Source: Lachnospiraceae bacterium (lineage in GTDB: Bacteria > Bacillota > Clostridia > Lachnospirales > Lachnospiraceae). From it: DNA of 64,000 bases. Positions 36,272 to 45,717 of the stretch are shown here, one piece after another. The notes under the pieces were generated by a model. That model ran no database searches. It was not told where the DNA came from and worked only from the letters and a program-made list of their open reading frames with translations. The stretch covers positions 350,001 to 414,000 of the forward strand of contig JAKVNF010000003.1 in NCBI GenBank assembly GCA_022483465.1. The letters run 5' to 3'. Positions within the stretch are counted from its first letter, which is position 1; every line of letters begins with the position of its first letter. Both the position numbers and the translations under genes were made by a program.

Positions 36272-38294
36272 TCTCGGCTTACTTCCAATGCTGAGCACAG
36301 TTACTGTGAAAGTTGCTTGCATTGCTCATCGATGTCTGTTTCGCTCAGCCCAAAGCATCCCAAAATGCTGTTTTGCTTTCGGGTGAGCTTGTACCGTCGT
36401 TTGTATGTATGGCCTGGCAGTTCCCGGTCAGCCTTGATTGCCTCCAGTTGGTCTACCATGGACTCTGTTGTGTAGCTCTTTCTGGCTGTTGCACGAAGCT
36501 TATCTGTGAGGTTGAACAACAGCGCGTGCATGATGGACGCAGTGAACCAGACCAGCCCCTTGCCATGAATCGCCTCTTCAGTTGTGACGCTGATCTTGTC
36601 CATCCCGAGATGACTCTTCAGAGCCTCGAACGCTTTCTCTACGCAGTCGCGTTTGTGGTACCGTATCTCAGCTTCCTGTGCAGTCATCTCATCACGCGAC
36701 AGCATCACGATGATGCCAGCCTTCATGATCTCACGGTTGATTGCGGCTTCGTCATCTTCATATCCGGTGATTAGGACGGTTGGTTTCTCAACCTCCTTGG
36801 TTCCTTCACCGCGGCCGCGCTTTTTCTGTATAACAACCCTGGGCTTACCGGGAGCTGTCTTCAGCCTGAAGTAAGCAGGAAACCTGTTCTCGAGTTCCTT
36901 CGGATCTGTTCCGGTGCCCTGAGACTGGATGAATTGCTCCAGTTCAGCACGTTTGCATTCAATCGCTGCCATCGCTGCCTTGCGCTTTTTGCTATAGTAA
37001 CTGGCACTCCAGTATAAGTGGGCATAGCACAGAGGACCATCCTCGTACATCTGGCGCGGCACCGTGATACCGTACCGCTCATCATCGTCAGCCGTTACAA
37101 TGACGTTCTTATAGGAACGGATTGTGTCAATGTACGAATCGGCAAGATCCTGAAAAAGGCGCAGATCCGACCTAAGCATCATCAGATAGCTGATGCCTGC
37201 CTGATCCATCTTCTTCAGATTGGCGACGGAAATGTAGCCCCGGTCGCAGATGAGACACAGCGTCACATCAATCTGGGTGAGCTTCTTTGTATCATCAATG
37301 AACCGGATCATCTCCCCGGCCTGTACGATGTCGGTTACCGATCCCGGAGAATGGAGATATGTCAGTGGCAGTCCATCTTCCTGCCGGATGACATAATCGG
37401 TGTTTACCTGACCCAGTGTAGGGTCATCCTTGGCATGTCCCCGCTGTACGATGGCAACACCCTCGGCCTGCGAGTTGACATTCGTAGAGTCATAGCAGAG
37501 GTAGACATATCCGGTGCCGATGTTCCTGGAAAGCCATAGTCTGCGGAACATTTTGATCTTCGGAATTGTCAGATGCTCTTTCAGGAACGTACCGATATAG
37601 CTGTCACTGCGTATGTCCCCCGAAAAGTGGGCATGTTCACGTGCCCATGCGGGGAAATGCTGCATGACGGCGGATTCCCTTGAGACCATATAGGAAGCGA
37701 GATCGAGCACAAGAGCGGCATCTGTTGAGCCGAAAGCTGTTGTGAGATCCTCGGCGAGTCCGGAACTTTCACTGAATTCGCGGACAACAGCAAGCAGCCC
37801 AACAGCAATACTGTCGGCGATATCCGGAGGATCAGGAAGTTCTTCAAGCTGATGATTGGAACGATACTTATCGTTTGCATAGAACATGCGGCATTTTTTG
37901 TCCTCTGGTTTTTCCAGGACGCCAATACACTCGCCGGTGTGAGTGGTGTAACCTTTACCGTCGGATTTTCGCTCTGAAGCACTGATGTACTTCGAGCTGG
38001 TGTTCACGTAAACATACCCTTTGCCGACAATGTACGCACCTGTGGGCAGCGGAAACAGGTTACCTGGTACCTTCTTAATCCTGGCCATAGAGGTTCCTCC
38101 TTAGAGCCTATATTATGGGCTCGTATTGAGGATGTCAACCTGACATTTTCATCTGGTCAGAATGCCGCATATTCAGCTTTTACCAATGCCTCAGGAATGC
38201 CCTATTTACGGCATTTCCGAGGAATCTGATTTAGTTTGGCAACTGCTGCTTGCTCACCCTATTCTGCGGTTTACCAGAGGGGAGAGCCTATATT
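36272..38294 (-). mobile_element. IS1634-like element with 595-aa transposase (borders approximate)
   Basis: The sequence atataggctc occurs at 36272 and, inverted, at about 38284-38293 (and again at 38104-38113). These are candidate ends. I cannot find a target duplication, so the element may be rearranged, or I may have the wrong border on the right. Confidence 0.5.
36301..38088 (-). CDS. IS1634-family transposase
   Basis: 595-aa DDE transposase. An N-terminal domain (YIVGKGYVYVNTSSKYISASERKS) is followed by the catalytic core with YLCYDSTNVNSQAEG (first Asp), LCLICDRGYIS (second Asp) and RDCVEKAFEALKSHLGMD (Glu). The long insertion between the second Asp and the Glu is typical of IS1634. 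The start at 38088 has aaggagg 6 nt upstream. Coding sequence intact. The fragment at 56662-57864 is a related but distinct member. Confidence 0.9.
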   Translation of the reverse strand: MARIKKVPGNLFPLPTGAYIVGKGYVYVNTSSKYISASERKSDGKGYTTHTGECIGVLEKPEDKKCRMFYANDKYRSNHQLEELPDPPDIADSIAVGLLAVVREFSESSGLAEDLTTAFGSTDAALVLDLASYMVSRESAVMQHFPAWAREHAHFSGDIRSDSYIGTFLKEHLTIPKIKMFRRLWLSRNIGTGYVYLCYDSTNVNSQAEGVAIVQRGHAKDDPTLGQVNTDYVIRQEDGLPLTYLHSPGSVTDIVQAGEMIRFIDDTKKLTQIDVTLCLICDRGYISVANLKKMDQAGISYLMMLRSDLRLFQDLADSYIDTIRSYKNVIVTADDDERYGITVPRQMYEDGPLCYAHLYWSASYYSKKRKAAMAAIECKRAELEQFIQSQGTGTDPKELENRFPAYFRLKTAPGKPRVVIQKKRGRGEGTKEVEKPTVLITGYEDDEAAINREIMKAGIIVMLSRDEMTAQEAEIRYHKRDCVEKAFEALKSHLGMDKISVTTEEAIHGKGLVWFTASIMHALLFNLTDKLRATARKSYTTESMVDQLEAIKADRELPGHTYKRRYKLTRKQNSILGCFGLSETDIDEQCKQLSQ

Positions 38295-38539
38295 ATTGCA
38301 GTAAGTTGAGGTTGGTTCTGCCCGACAACGTTTATGAGATGCTCAAGCGAAGACTGTGACCTGGCGTCCATGTCAAGGAGTGTCTCCACTATCGCAGAAT
38401 TGAATTTGTTCTGGTATTCGGCTATCATAGGGCTGTCCTCAAAAGGATGATTCACAACTGCTGGTAACAGTTGTGATGCGTTGAAGAAAGGGCAGCTGGC
38501 TGAGCTTGGACCTTTCTTCTTTTTTTTGCGCTGATACAA
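38288..38539 (-). CDS. Hypothetical short protein next to IS end
   Basis: An 83-codon frame with a lysine-rich start (YQRKKKKKGPSS) and a plausible helical body (MIAEYQNKFNSAIVETLLDMDARSQSSLEHLINVVGQNQPQ). It ends at the candidate IS border, so it may be a truncated gene rather than a complete one. There is no clear ribosome binding site and I recognise no family. Composition and the regular amphipathic pattern are the only support. Confidence 0.3.
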   Translation of the reverse strand: MYQRKKKKKGPSSASCPFFNASQLLPAVVNHPFEDSPMIAEYQNKFNSAIVETLLDMDARSQSSLEHLINVVGQNQPQLTAII

Positions 38540-38599
38540 TCAGTATATACTGATTTGATTCTGTAGAATAGTTATCTATAGAGAAAGCTTGATAATTGC

Positions 38600-39030
38600 G
38601 TGCTTCTGCATCTGAAATGTCGAAATCCGATGGCTCTCCTTATGGAAGCCATGCTCAAAAGCCGGAATGCTACTGGAAACATGCAGCGGAAAGCATGCTC
38701 CGAATGCGGAAGAATTGCTCTGAGATGTGAAATAGAAATGGCTCCGATCTTCGGAATTCATGCCCTCACTGCGGAAAGCAGAACTGCTCTGAAAATCGGA
38801 ACCGATGATGATCTGAATGGCGGAAGGAAACAATGCGCTGACCGTCGGAATAGATGCTCTCGCATGTGAAACATCTGCTCTGTCTGCGGAATTGGGTATG
38901 CTCCCAAGTGCGGAAGCCTGGCAGACCTGCGGAAAGTGCTATGCTCTGAGCATCGGATAGGTGGCTCTGTCAATCTGGAAACGCCGATTCAACGATGAAC
39001 GGAAAAGTGGCTCTGACTCGCGGAAGACTG
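38600..39030. repeat. Degenerate ~22-bp tandem array (CTC-N7-GGAA units)
   Basis: Units of the form tGCTCTgNNNNNcGGAA-N8 recur with a spacing of about 20-26 bp, e.g. CTC at 38634, 38654, 38698, 38718, 38742, 38765, 38787, 38857, 38878, 38901, 38944, 38965 and 39011. Each CTC is followed 7-9 bp later by GGAA or GAAA. Weaker units seem to continue to about 39260. Period 22 is not a multiple of three, and no long frame runs through it, so it is not coding. There is no conserved repeat long enough for CRISPR. The function is unknown; the whole 38540-39296 gap holds nothing else I can support. Confidence 0.65.
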
Positions 39031-39296
39031 GGCCCAAACGTCCGGAATATTCAGGCGGACCGAAGCCCGAAAAATTATAGCAAAAAGCTACCGACGAGGC
39101 CCCTGAAAAGGTGCAACTTAATGATGATGAGGCACGTGGAGACCATGGCTCTGCTAATTCGGCAGAACTAGATATGACCCGGAAAAGCCCGTGTTTAAGC
39201 CATTTCTGCGGCATCCGTCTTTCTGAAAAGAGAGGCCGGTGCCGCTTTTTCTGTCTGGAAAAATGTGAAAGTCGGTCTGGTTGGCCATTGTTGAAA

Positions 39297-39611
39297 TCAG
39301 TCGCTCAGCAGATTATCTAGATCACGTTTGGAATATAGAACACGTCGCACTTCCATGGTGTCATCGATGACGACATAAAAAACTGAGAAGTTTCTCACGT
39401 TGATTCTGTAATATGGATGTAGTCGTTTCTTGGATGAGTGAAACGGCGCATATGACAGTGGTGCTTCAAGACGATTCCGAATTGCAGATTCGATGTCATC
39501 AACCAGACGATCTGCGGCGCTTGGGTTCTGGAGATCTGTTATGATATAATCCACAATCTCATTCAGATCTTCTTCAAAAAGGGGAAGAAACGACAGCTTA
39601 TACTTTTTCAC
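39297..39611 (-). CDS. RelE/ParE-family toxin
   Basis: 104-aa toxin of the RelE/ParE superfamily. The start KYKLSFLPLFEEDLNEIVDYI gives the two N-terminal helices, and the C-terminal strands include YYRINVRNFSVFYVVIDDTMEVRRVLYSKRD, ending with the residues expected in an R-x-x-x-Y-type active end. Members either cleave ribosome-bound mRNA or poison gyrase; which applies is unclear. It overlaps the antitoxin gene by 14 nt. Confidence 0.88.
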   Translation of the reverse strand: MKKYKLSFLPLFEEDLNEIVDYIITDLQNPSAADRLVDDIESAIRNRLEAPLSYAPFHSSKKRLHPYYRINVRNFSVFYVVIDDTMEVRRVLYSKRDLDNLLSD

Positions 39612-39864
39612 GGATGCGGTTCCTTACTCTGCCGAAGACTTCCGCTTCGGAGTATCGCCTGTCCGATTTCGTTGCTGCTGCATCGGCTTCGTCAAGCTTA
39701 CGTTCTGTATCGTCGGTGAGCGCGGAGTACTGTTCGATGCTTAACAGGACCATGGTACCATAACCGTTTTTCGTGAGAAAGACTGGTTCATTTGATTCCA
39801 TGACAGTTTCTTCAAGCTCAGGGAATTTGTTTCTGAGATCAGATACGGGACGGATGTTGATCAT
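39598..39864 (-). CDS. Phd/YefM-family antitoxin
   Basis: 88-aa antitoxin. The N-terminal Phd fold (INIRPVSDLRNKFPELEETVMESNEPVFLTKNGYGTMVLLSIEQYSAL) binds DNA, and the charged C-terminus (EADAAATKSDRRYSEAEVFGRVRNRIREKV) wraps the toxin. The start has aaaggagga 7 nt upstream. Expressed before the toxin, as usual, and likely autoregulated through the palindrome just upstream. Confidence 0.9.
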   Translation of the reverse strand: MINIRPVSDLRNKFPELEETVMESNEPVFLTKNGYGTMVLLSIEQYSALTDDTERKLDEADAAATKSDRRYSEAEVFGRVRNRIREKV

Positions 39865-39888
39865 AGTTATTCCTCCTTTGTTATCAGT

Positions 39889-39901
39889 ATAATATCATTA
39901 T
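39889..39901. promoter_or_regulatory. Candidate operator of the toxin-antitoxin pair
   Basis: The near-perfect palindrome ATAATATCATTAT lies 25-37 bp upstream of the antitoxin start, where the promoter should be. Phd/YefM proteins bind such short palindromes. A second inverted repeat lies near 39972-39990. The rest of 39902-40190 shows no gene. Confidence 0.5.
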
Positions 39902-40190
39902 TTTATCACAATCACAAGAAAAAAGACGAACCGGTTCGGCTTTTCTTTGTTGGCTGGATAAATCTATATGCTATCATGTTAATATGATATATCGAATTTA
40001 GCAAATCCTGTTTCTACAACTTGGTTTTTATAGATAAGTGTCCACAGAAGGTGAGCGTATTTAGATATGTTTCCTCAAACAGAGGCTAAATTTTGACATG
40101 TTTCTACAGACAGTCGGACAGCATGATTATATTTTCCATTGTCTCGGGGCACGTGGAGACTGTATGTTTGATGTCAAATGAAAGGAACTG

Positions 40191-40218
40191 TTACAAAATT
40201 GAGTTTCGGGAGTATACT
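40191..40218 (+). promoter_or_regulatory. Putative promoter of flavin-binding protein gene
   Basis: -35 TTACAA (40191-40196), a 16-bp spacer and -10 TATACT (40213-40218), 65 bp before the start codon. Confidence 0.4.
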
Positions 40219-40350
40219 GAATAAAGACTTGCAGGGCTCACAGCTAGCTGACACTTAGAGATTCTTTAGGGGGAAAAGTAAAATGACAGATTTTCCATAT
40301 GAACAGGCCCAGACCTTCTGGACCCGTAAAGACGAAACCGAAAATAAGAT

Positions 40351-41999
40351 CTCAAACTTCCCACTTGGTCCGACCCTCGAAAAACGTTGAAAATACGCCC
40401 AAAACCGAGCTTTTTACTATGAGTTTTTCGGCTTCTTGACAATTGAAAAAGCACTCTGTGCCTTCTATAATAAGATCATCCACAATCAAAAGAAAGTACA
40501 GGTGCTCACAATGAGTATACATCAAAACAAGCCAATTGCAACTGCTAATTTCGAGGACGAATGTGCGTTTGGAAACGCCATGAAAGAGCTTGGCGTAAGC
40601 GCTCTCCTGAAGGCCTCCAATATCACCAAGGCGAAGGGTGCCTCTGCATATGAGCTCTTTCAGTTTCTTGTAATCCTCGTGTTCCAGAAGTGCAACCTGT
40701 ATCACTTCCTCAACTCCAAGAAGAAGGATACTGCCTATGACGATAACACCTACTACCGCTTCCTGAATGAAGGACGCTACAACTGGAGAAAGTTCATCCT
40801 GCTCCTCTCCGCCAGGATTGCCGCCTATTTCACTACTCTTACCCGCGAGAACAGGGCACGATGCTTCGTGCTCGATGACTCTGTCATCGCCCGTAACCGT
40901 TCCAAAAAGGTGGAGCTGCTCTCCAATGTCTACAATCACGTGATCCACAGAACCGAGAGGGGATTTAATCTCCTTCTTCTTGGGTGGACCGATGGATACA
41001 GCTTCCTTCCGGTCCAGTACATCATGCTTGCTTCGGCCAAGGCTAAGAGCCGCATCTGCGACGTATACGACAAGCACCTGCGTCATAACACCAACGCGTA
41101 CAAGAGACGGGTGGATGCAATTACGCAAAAGCCCGTGATTGCACTTCAGTTGCTTCGCTTCGCCATTGACGCTGATATCAAAGCCGAATACGTGCTCATG
41201 GATACCTGGTTCACGACAGAACCGTTCATCTGCAACATCAAGAACCTCGGCCTTGAGGTGATCGGCATGCTCAAAGATACCAAGCAGCAGTATTGGTACA
41301 AAGGCAGGCTGTATAACCTGAAAGGCCTTGCGAAGACTGCCATCCGTCATTGCCCGCAGGGGAACCTGTTCGGGTCCATTGTTGTCAAAACGAAGTATCA
41401 GCAGCTTCCTGTCAAGCTGGTCTTTGTCCGCAATCGCAACAAGAAGGATGAGTACATCATCCTTCTGACCACTGCGGTGACTCTGCCCGACAGTGAGGTA
41501 GTCAGAATCTATGGCTACAGGTGGGGCATCGAGGTATGCTTCAGGGCATGCAAGTCCTTTCTCAAGCTTGGCAAGGAGTTTCAAGGACTCAGCTACGACG
41601 TAACCGACAGCACAACTGCACTCGTGCTCACACGATTTCTCATTCTCGAGTATATCCGTCGCAAGAAGAATGATCCCAAGACCATCTGTGAGCTGTTCTT
41701 CGTCTGCTGTGATGACATTCAGGATATTTCCCTGAAGCAGTCGATTGACCGTCTTGCTGCAATGCTGATCGAGGGGGTCAGAACAGGTGATGTCTCCATT
41801 CAGATCTCCGAAAAGATGCGTAGCGACCTGACAAACTGGTTTTCGACACAGCCTGAGTTTATACAGAACCTGTTCCGCGACTTCCTAAATTTGTTTCTAA
41901 CAAGCGATAAAGTTGCATAATGCTGTCAAGTTTCAAAAAATCACCTGTTGAGCAAGAAACCATCGGCTGTTACAACATTTTTCAAGTGGGAAGTTTGAG
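40351..41999 (+). mobile_element. IS4-family insertion sequence, copy 2 (1649 bp)
   Basis: Same ends and length as 7297-8945. The target duplication is taagat (40345-40350 and 42000-42005). The duplication is one base shorter than for copy 1 (7 bp there), which is unusual but within the range of the superfamily. Confidence 0.93.
40511..41920 (+). CDS. IS4-family DDE transposase, copy 2
   Basis: 469 aa, essentially identical to the protein at 7457-8866, with the same DDE residues (VLDDSVIARN, VLMDTWFTT, YRWGIEVCFRACKSF). Intact, so both copies could supply transposase. Confidence 0.93.
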   Translation: MSIHQNKPIATANFEDECAFGNAMKELGVSALLKASNITKAKGASAYELFQFLVILVFQKCNLYHFLNSKKKDTAYDDNTYYRFLNEGRYNWRKFILLLSARIAAYFTTLTRENRARCFVLDDSVIARNRSKKVELLSNVYNHVIHRTERGFNLLLLGWTDGYSFLPVQYIMLASAKAKSRICDVYDKHLRHNTNAYKRRVDAITQKPVIALQLLRFAIDADIKAEYVLMDTWFTTEPFICNIKNLGLEVIGMLKDTKQQYWYKGRLYNLKGLAKTAIRHCPQGNLFGSIVVKTKYQQLPVKLVFVRNRNKKDEYIILLTTAVTLPDSEVVRIYGYRWGIEVCFRACKSFLKLGKEFQGLSYDVTDSTTALVLTRFLILEYIRRKKNDPKTICELFFVCCDDIQDISLKQSIDRLAAMLIEGVRTGDVSIQISEKMRSDLTNWFSTQPEFIQNLFRDFLNLFLTSDKVA

Positions 42000-42508
42000 T
42001 AAGATGGAAGCCGACGACATATACTCCTGGCTCGACTCCTTTCTCTCCGCTCACAAGGTTCTTGCCCTCGCGACCGGGGGCGATACTTATATCCGCTGCA
42101 CGCCGCTCGAATATACCTGGCATGATGGCGCTCTCTGGATCTTCACGGAGGGCGGGCTGAAGTTCAAGGCTCTGAAGGAGAACAAGAAAGTTGCCGCAGC
42201 GGTTTTTGAAACAAACGCATCCTTCGGCGGGCTGAAATCCCTACAGATCGAAGGAACCGCTGAAATCGTGGATCTCTTTTCTGACGAATATAAGGCAGCC
42301 GCTGCATTTCGGAAGATTCCGCTGGAGACGCTGAAGAAGCTCACCGAACCGATGTGGCTTCTGAAAATCACGCCGACAGAGATCACCTGCCTGAACTCGG
42401 ACCGGAAGAAGGAGGGCTTCGGCATCCGGCAGATATTGAGGAAGTAGCTTGCATTGAGTGAGGGCATCTTTTCTGGTATCCTCCGTCTAGGTGCAGGAGA
42501 GCCCCGGA

Positions 42509-42664
42509 ATCATAAAATTCAACTTCTGGCAGTATACAAAAGAGAATCCAAATGCTTTCTATGCCTGCATCAACAAGGACGAGGCGTACTGCCCGGAGGA
42601 GATTGCGGATTAGGCGGTGTGTATGGACGTGGATATCGGAGAAGCACTGCGGAAACTATTTTAG
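42509..42664 (+). pseudogene. Remnant of a second SirTM-like sirtuin gene (C-terminus)
   Basis: 51 codons read IIKFNFWQYTKENPNAFYACINKDEAYCPEEIAD, a stop, then AVCMDVDIGEALRKLF. This is closely similar to the C-terminus of the sirtuin at 33577-34518 (IIKYPFWQYTKENPKAVYACINKGEAYCPEEIARRS). An internal TAG replaces the arginine codons, and nothing of the N-terminal part is found. It is a decayed paralogue or a duplicated fragment, wedged between the split FMN-binding gene and an IS1634-like element. Confidence 0.85.
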
Positions 42665-42795
42665 AAAATAGAGCCACTGGCTTTAAACGTTAACTTCCAA
42701 GATTTTGGTACTAATTTCAGCCGCCATCTGGCGTTGTGGACTAACTCGCTATCCGCAAAAGTGCCGGTAAAATAAGGAAAAATCGGCAGTTTTGC

Positions 42796-42824
42796 TTGAC
42801 TTAAATTATCTATTTGGCTACAAT
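42796..42824 (+). promoter_or_regulatory. Promoter of the IS1634-like transposase
   Basis: -35 TTGACT (42796-42801), a 17-bp spacer and -10 TACAAT (42819-42824), 50 bp upstream of the ATG at 42875. A short inverted repeat, taggtaag ... cttaccta, follows the -10 box (42826-42854). Confidence 0.75.
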
Positions 42825-44200
42825 ATAGGTAAGTCCACAATAATCTTACCTAAATCGAGGATAAATAGATAATTATGGCAGTATTTTGGACCTACAAAGT
42901 AGCCATTCCAAAAGATCATGTAACTATTGAAAGGCAAAAAGACGGCAAGCCAGCGCGCATCAAATATGTCATAGCGGCTCCTTATAATCGGGAGAAGGGG
43001 TACGCAGAACCCAAGAGGACTCTCATCGGATACCAGTGCATGGATGATCCGAACATGATGCACCCGACAACACAGTACAGGGAAATCTTTCCAGACCTGT
43101 GGAAAAATGTAACCGGTGAAACCGTCATGCCCACAACTAAGAGAATTGGACTATTCAGTTTGTGCCAGGCGCTGAATCAGAAGACCGGAATCAAGGATCT
43201 CTTGGATGCTACATACGGACCTGCTGTGGCAAACGGGATCATGGATTATGCGATTTTCTCGATCCGTCACCACTCCGATTCTACCTTTTCGTTTGAAAAC
43301 AGCATGAAAGACGAAATGCTGTATTCTGAAACCGCCCGGAGTGATTCGTGGTATTCCAGCCTCTTTGAGCATCAAATGTCAAAGGCACAGGCTCTTCAGT
43401 TCCGCAAGGACTGGGCCATCCAGTGCAAAAATGAGGGTGTTGAAGAAGTCTGGCTCTGCATCGATGGCTCTAACGATGACTGCAAAGCGCAGGGAGTGGA
43501 ACTGGCAGAGAAGGGCAACTCGAAGTCCGGTAAGAATGTAAACATCGTTAGCTTCACATATGCGGTTACGGAGAGCGGTCTGCCTGTTACTTTTGATCTG
43601 TACCAGGGCGGCATTGTAGATGCCAAAGCACTGAAAAAGGTTGTCGATTTTCTCTCAGAATGTGGGATTAAACTGAGGGGAGTCATACTCGACAGAGGAT
43701 ACTGCGATGGTCCCTCGCTTCGATACCTGAACAGCCTCTGTCTCCCCTATATCATCATGGTCAAAGGCTGCCCGGATGGTGTCGTCAATATCACGAATGA
43801 GTATGGCGCGAAAATCCGTTTGAATGCGGAGTATCTTGTGGAAGGGACGCATCTTTTCAGTGCGCAGCAGGAAGGACAGCTGTTTTCCAACTACAAGCAC
43901 CTGGATACCATCACTCTGTTTTACGATTATCAGAACGGTGGAGAACGGATCAGCACCCTGCTCGACTCTCTCTACAAAATGCTGGATAAGCTGAACGCCG
44001 GCATTCGGCAGGGAGAGTTCAACCCCAAGATTCCCAAGAAGTACGAGGCCATGATCGACATTGCCGAGGAGTCAATTCACGGCGAAAAGGAACAGAAAGC
44101 AGTCATAAACCGGAAGGGACTGCAAGCCGCACTTGACAGTAAGGGCCTGTACGCAATCGTCAGCTCTGAGAAGATGACTCCGACTGAGATCCATCATAAG

Positions 44201-45717
44201 GGTGTGTCATCCTTTAAATTGATCAATTCACGAGTCCTTTTTCAGCCCATGAATGATGTAGTTCCATTTGTTAGATGTCCCGATATTGATCCATTCAATA
44301 TCAACTTTATCGTACTCTTCCTCAGAAGCCTTCAGTCCTGTTTTATAGTCATTGTAATCAGGCTGACAGGTTACCTTCAGACCAGTTGTTGTAGTTGTTG
44401 ATCCGATCAACTGAACTACAGTTTCAACACTGATTAGCGGTTTACCTGCCCAACTTTTTGATATCTCAGAGAAAAGGCGATGCTCCACCTTGTTCCATTT
44501 TGATGTTCCCGGCGGGAAATGAGAGATCTGAATCGGTATCCCGATTTCCTCAACCAGCTTTGCCAGTTCCGTCTTGAACATTCGCACACGGCTGGAATTG
44601 CTTCCGCCTCCATCACACGTGACATAAATCATGGTCGCGTCAGGAAACGTGTTCTTGCCAACGGTGTACCACCAGGCACGTATACTGGCGACTGCGAACT
44701 GGGAGGTGTCATGTGTGGTTCCAAGATTTACAAACCCAGTATTATTGTTGACGACGTAAACACCATATGGTGCAACCTGACCAAGTTCCTTATCCAGAAA
44801 ATCGTGGTCAAGCACCGCTCGAGGATCTTTGCTATGTCTGTACTCCTTGCCTTTGTTGGCATAGTCTCCTATGTTTTCCTTCTTTTTGCAATCGATGGAA
44901 ATCATGGGATTCCCTGCAGCTAAAACCTCTTTACCCGTTGCATTGATGAATTCAAACTGCACATTTCTGTCTGGATGTTCCTTACCGACCTGCTTCAGCT
45001 TCTTGTTCTGTTGTTTGCTCCAACCGAGTGCCTTCAGCATTCGGTTGACGACATTTCTCCCAACTGAATAGCCCTTCTCAGCGAGCATAGCTGAGAGCTT
45101 GCGATCACTCAGGTTTGTATAAAGCAGCACGGATTCCGGATTACCATAGGTGTAGTCGTCAAGGATCTCCATCAATGCAGGAATCAGTTCCGGATTTTTC
45201 GCAGCTTCACTTTTTCTGCCACCACCCGCGCGGCGCTGTCTGCTTTCAAGTGAAGAAAGGCTGACGGAGCCATCATAAAGCCCGACAATCTGCTCTGGAG
45301 TTGCTTCCAGCAACATTTCAGAATCCTTATCGGTATCCGTAGTGCCAGAGTCTTCTGCTTCGTCACTTTTGGTTTCTGTCTCTGTGGAAGTAGAAGTCTC
45401 GCCGGCAGCATCAGCGATGATGAGCTTGAACTCTTCGTCGGACTTGCGCACGGTATTACGTGCCACACCGCATTTTTCACTGATCGCAGACTTGCCGCCA
45501 TAACCCAGTGCATCAGAAAGAGCTCCTATAATCAGCCGTCTCTGGCGCTCATTGACATAGGGCAAAATGACGGAAATATTGGATAAAATATGATCAACGT
45601 GGTCGCTATCATATATTGGTGAAGCCATGAATCGACTGCCTCCCATCCGAGATATAAGGCTATTATAGCAGTCGATTTATTACGTGCCAACTGATTAATT
45701 TATTATGTGTCAATTCC
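44201..45717 (-). mobile_element. ISAzo13-family element (1517 bp)
   Basis: Imperfect inverted ends GGTGTGTCATCCTTTAAATT and (complement) GGAATTGACACATAATAAAT, with a 4-bp duplication taag at 44197-44200 and 45718-45721. Removing the element plus one taag restores the host transposase frame exactly. Confidence 0.85.
44228..45628 (-). CDS. ISAzo13-family transposase
   Basis: 466-aa DDE transposase of the Rhodopirellula/ISAzo13 group. Typical blocks are RRAGGGRK, ISIDCKKKENIGDYANKG, VLDHDFLDKELGQVAPYGVYVVNNNTGFVNLG, YVTCDGGGSNSSRVR and HFPPGTSKWNKVEHRLFSEIS (catalytic Asp residues and the final Glu in VEHRLFS). An acidic Thr/Ser/Glu-rich linker (SDEAEDSGTTDTDKDSE) follows the N-terminal helix-turn-helix. 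The start at 45628 has gggaggc 8 nt upstream. Intact. Confidence 0.92.
   Translation of the reverse strand: MASPIYDSDHVDHILSNISVILPYVNERQRRLIIGALSDALGYGGKSAISEKCGVARNTVRKSDEEFKLIIADAAGETSTSTETETKSDEAEDSGTTDTDKDSEMLLEATPEQIVGLYDGSVSLSSLESRQRRAGGGRKSEAAKNPELIPALMEILDDYTYGNPESVLLYTNLSDRKLSAMLAEKGYSVGRNVVNRMLKALGWSKQQNKKLKQVGKEHPDRNVQFEFINATGKEVLAAGNPMISIDCKKKENIGDYANKGKEYRHSKDPRAVLDHDFLDKELGQVAPYGVYVVNNNTGFVNLGTTHDTSQFAVASIRAWWYTVGKNTFPDATMIYVTCDGGGSNSSRVRMFKTELAKLVEEIGIPIQISHFPPGTSKWNKVEHRLFSEISKSWAGKPLISVETVVQLIGSTTTTTGLKVTCQPDYNDYKTGLKASEEEYDKVDIEWINIGTSNKWNYIIHGLKKDS

Larger units (their letters stand above)
40283..42447 (+). pseudogene. Pyridoxamine 5'-phosphate oxidase-like FMN-binding protein, split by IS4 element
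   Basis: Joining 40283-40350 to 42006-42447 restores a 169-aa frame starting MTDFPYEQAQTFWTRKDE. It is a flavin-reductase-like split-barrel protein: KVLALATGGDTYIRCTPLEYTWHDGALWIFTEGGLKFKALKENKKVAAAVFE, then GGLKSLQIEGTAEIVD. Such small proteins bind FMN or F420-like cofactors and often act on oxidised small molecules; the substrate is unknown. The insertion falls after codon 22. The second part has a possible internal start in the IS4 end at 41920, so a near-complete barrel could still be made by chance. The start at 40283 has aggggga upstream. Confidence 0.87.

Noticed and set aside
36214-36300. A target duplication for the element at 36272-38294
   Set aside because: No matching short repeat flanks either pair of candidate ends, so the borders remain approximate.
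38600-39060. Possible CRISPR array
   Set aside because: The shared part of each unit is only about 7-9 scattered bases and the period varies from 20 to 26; no repeat of 23 bp or more and no cas gene nearby.
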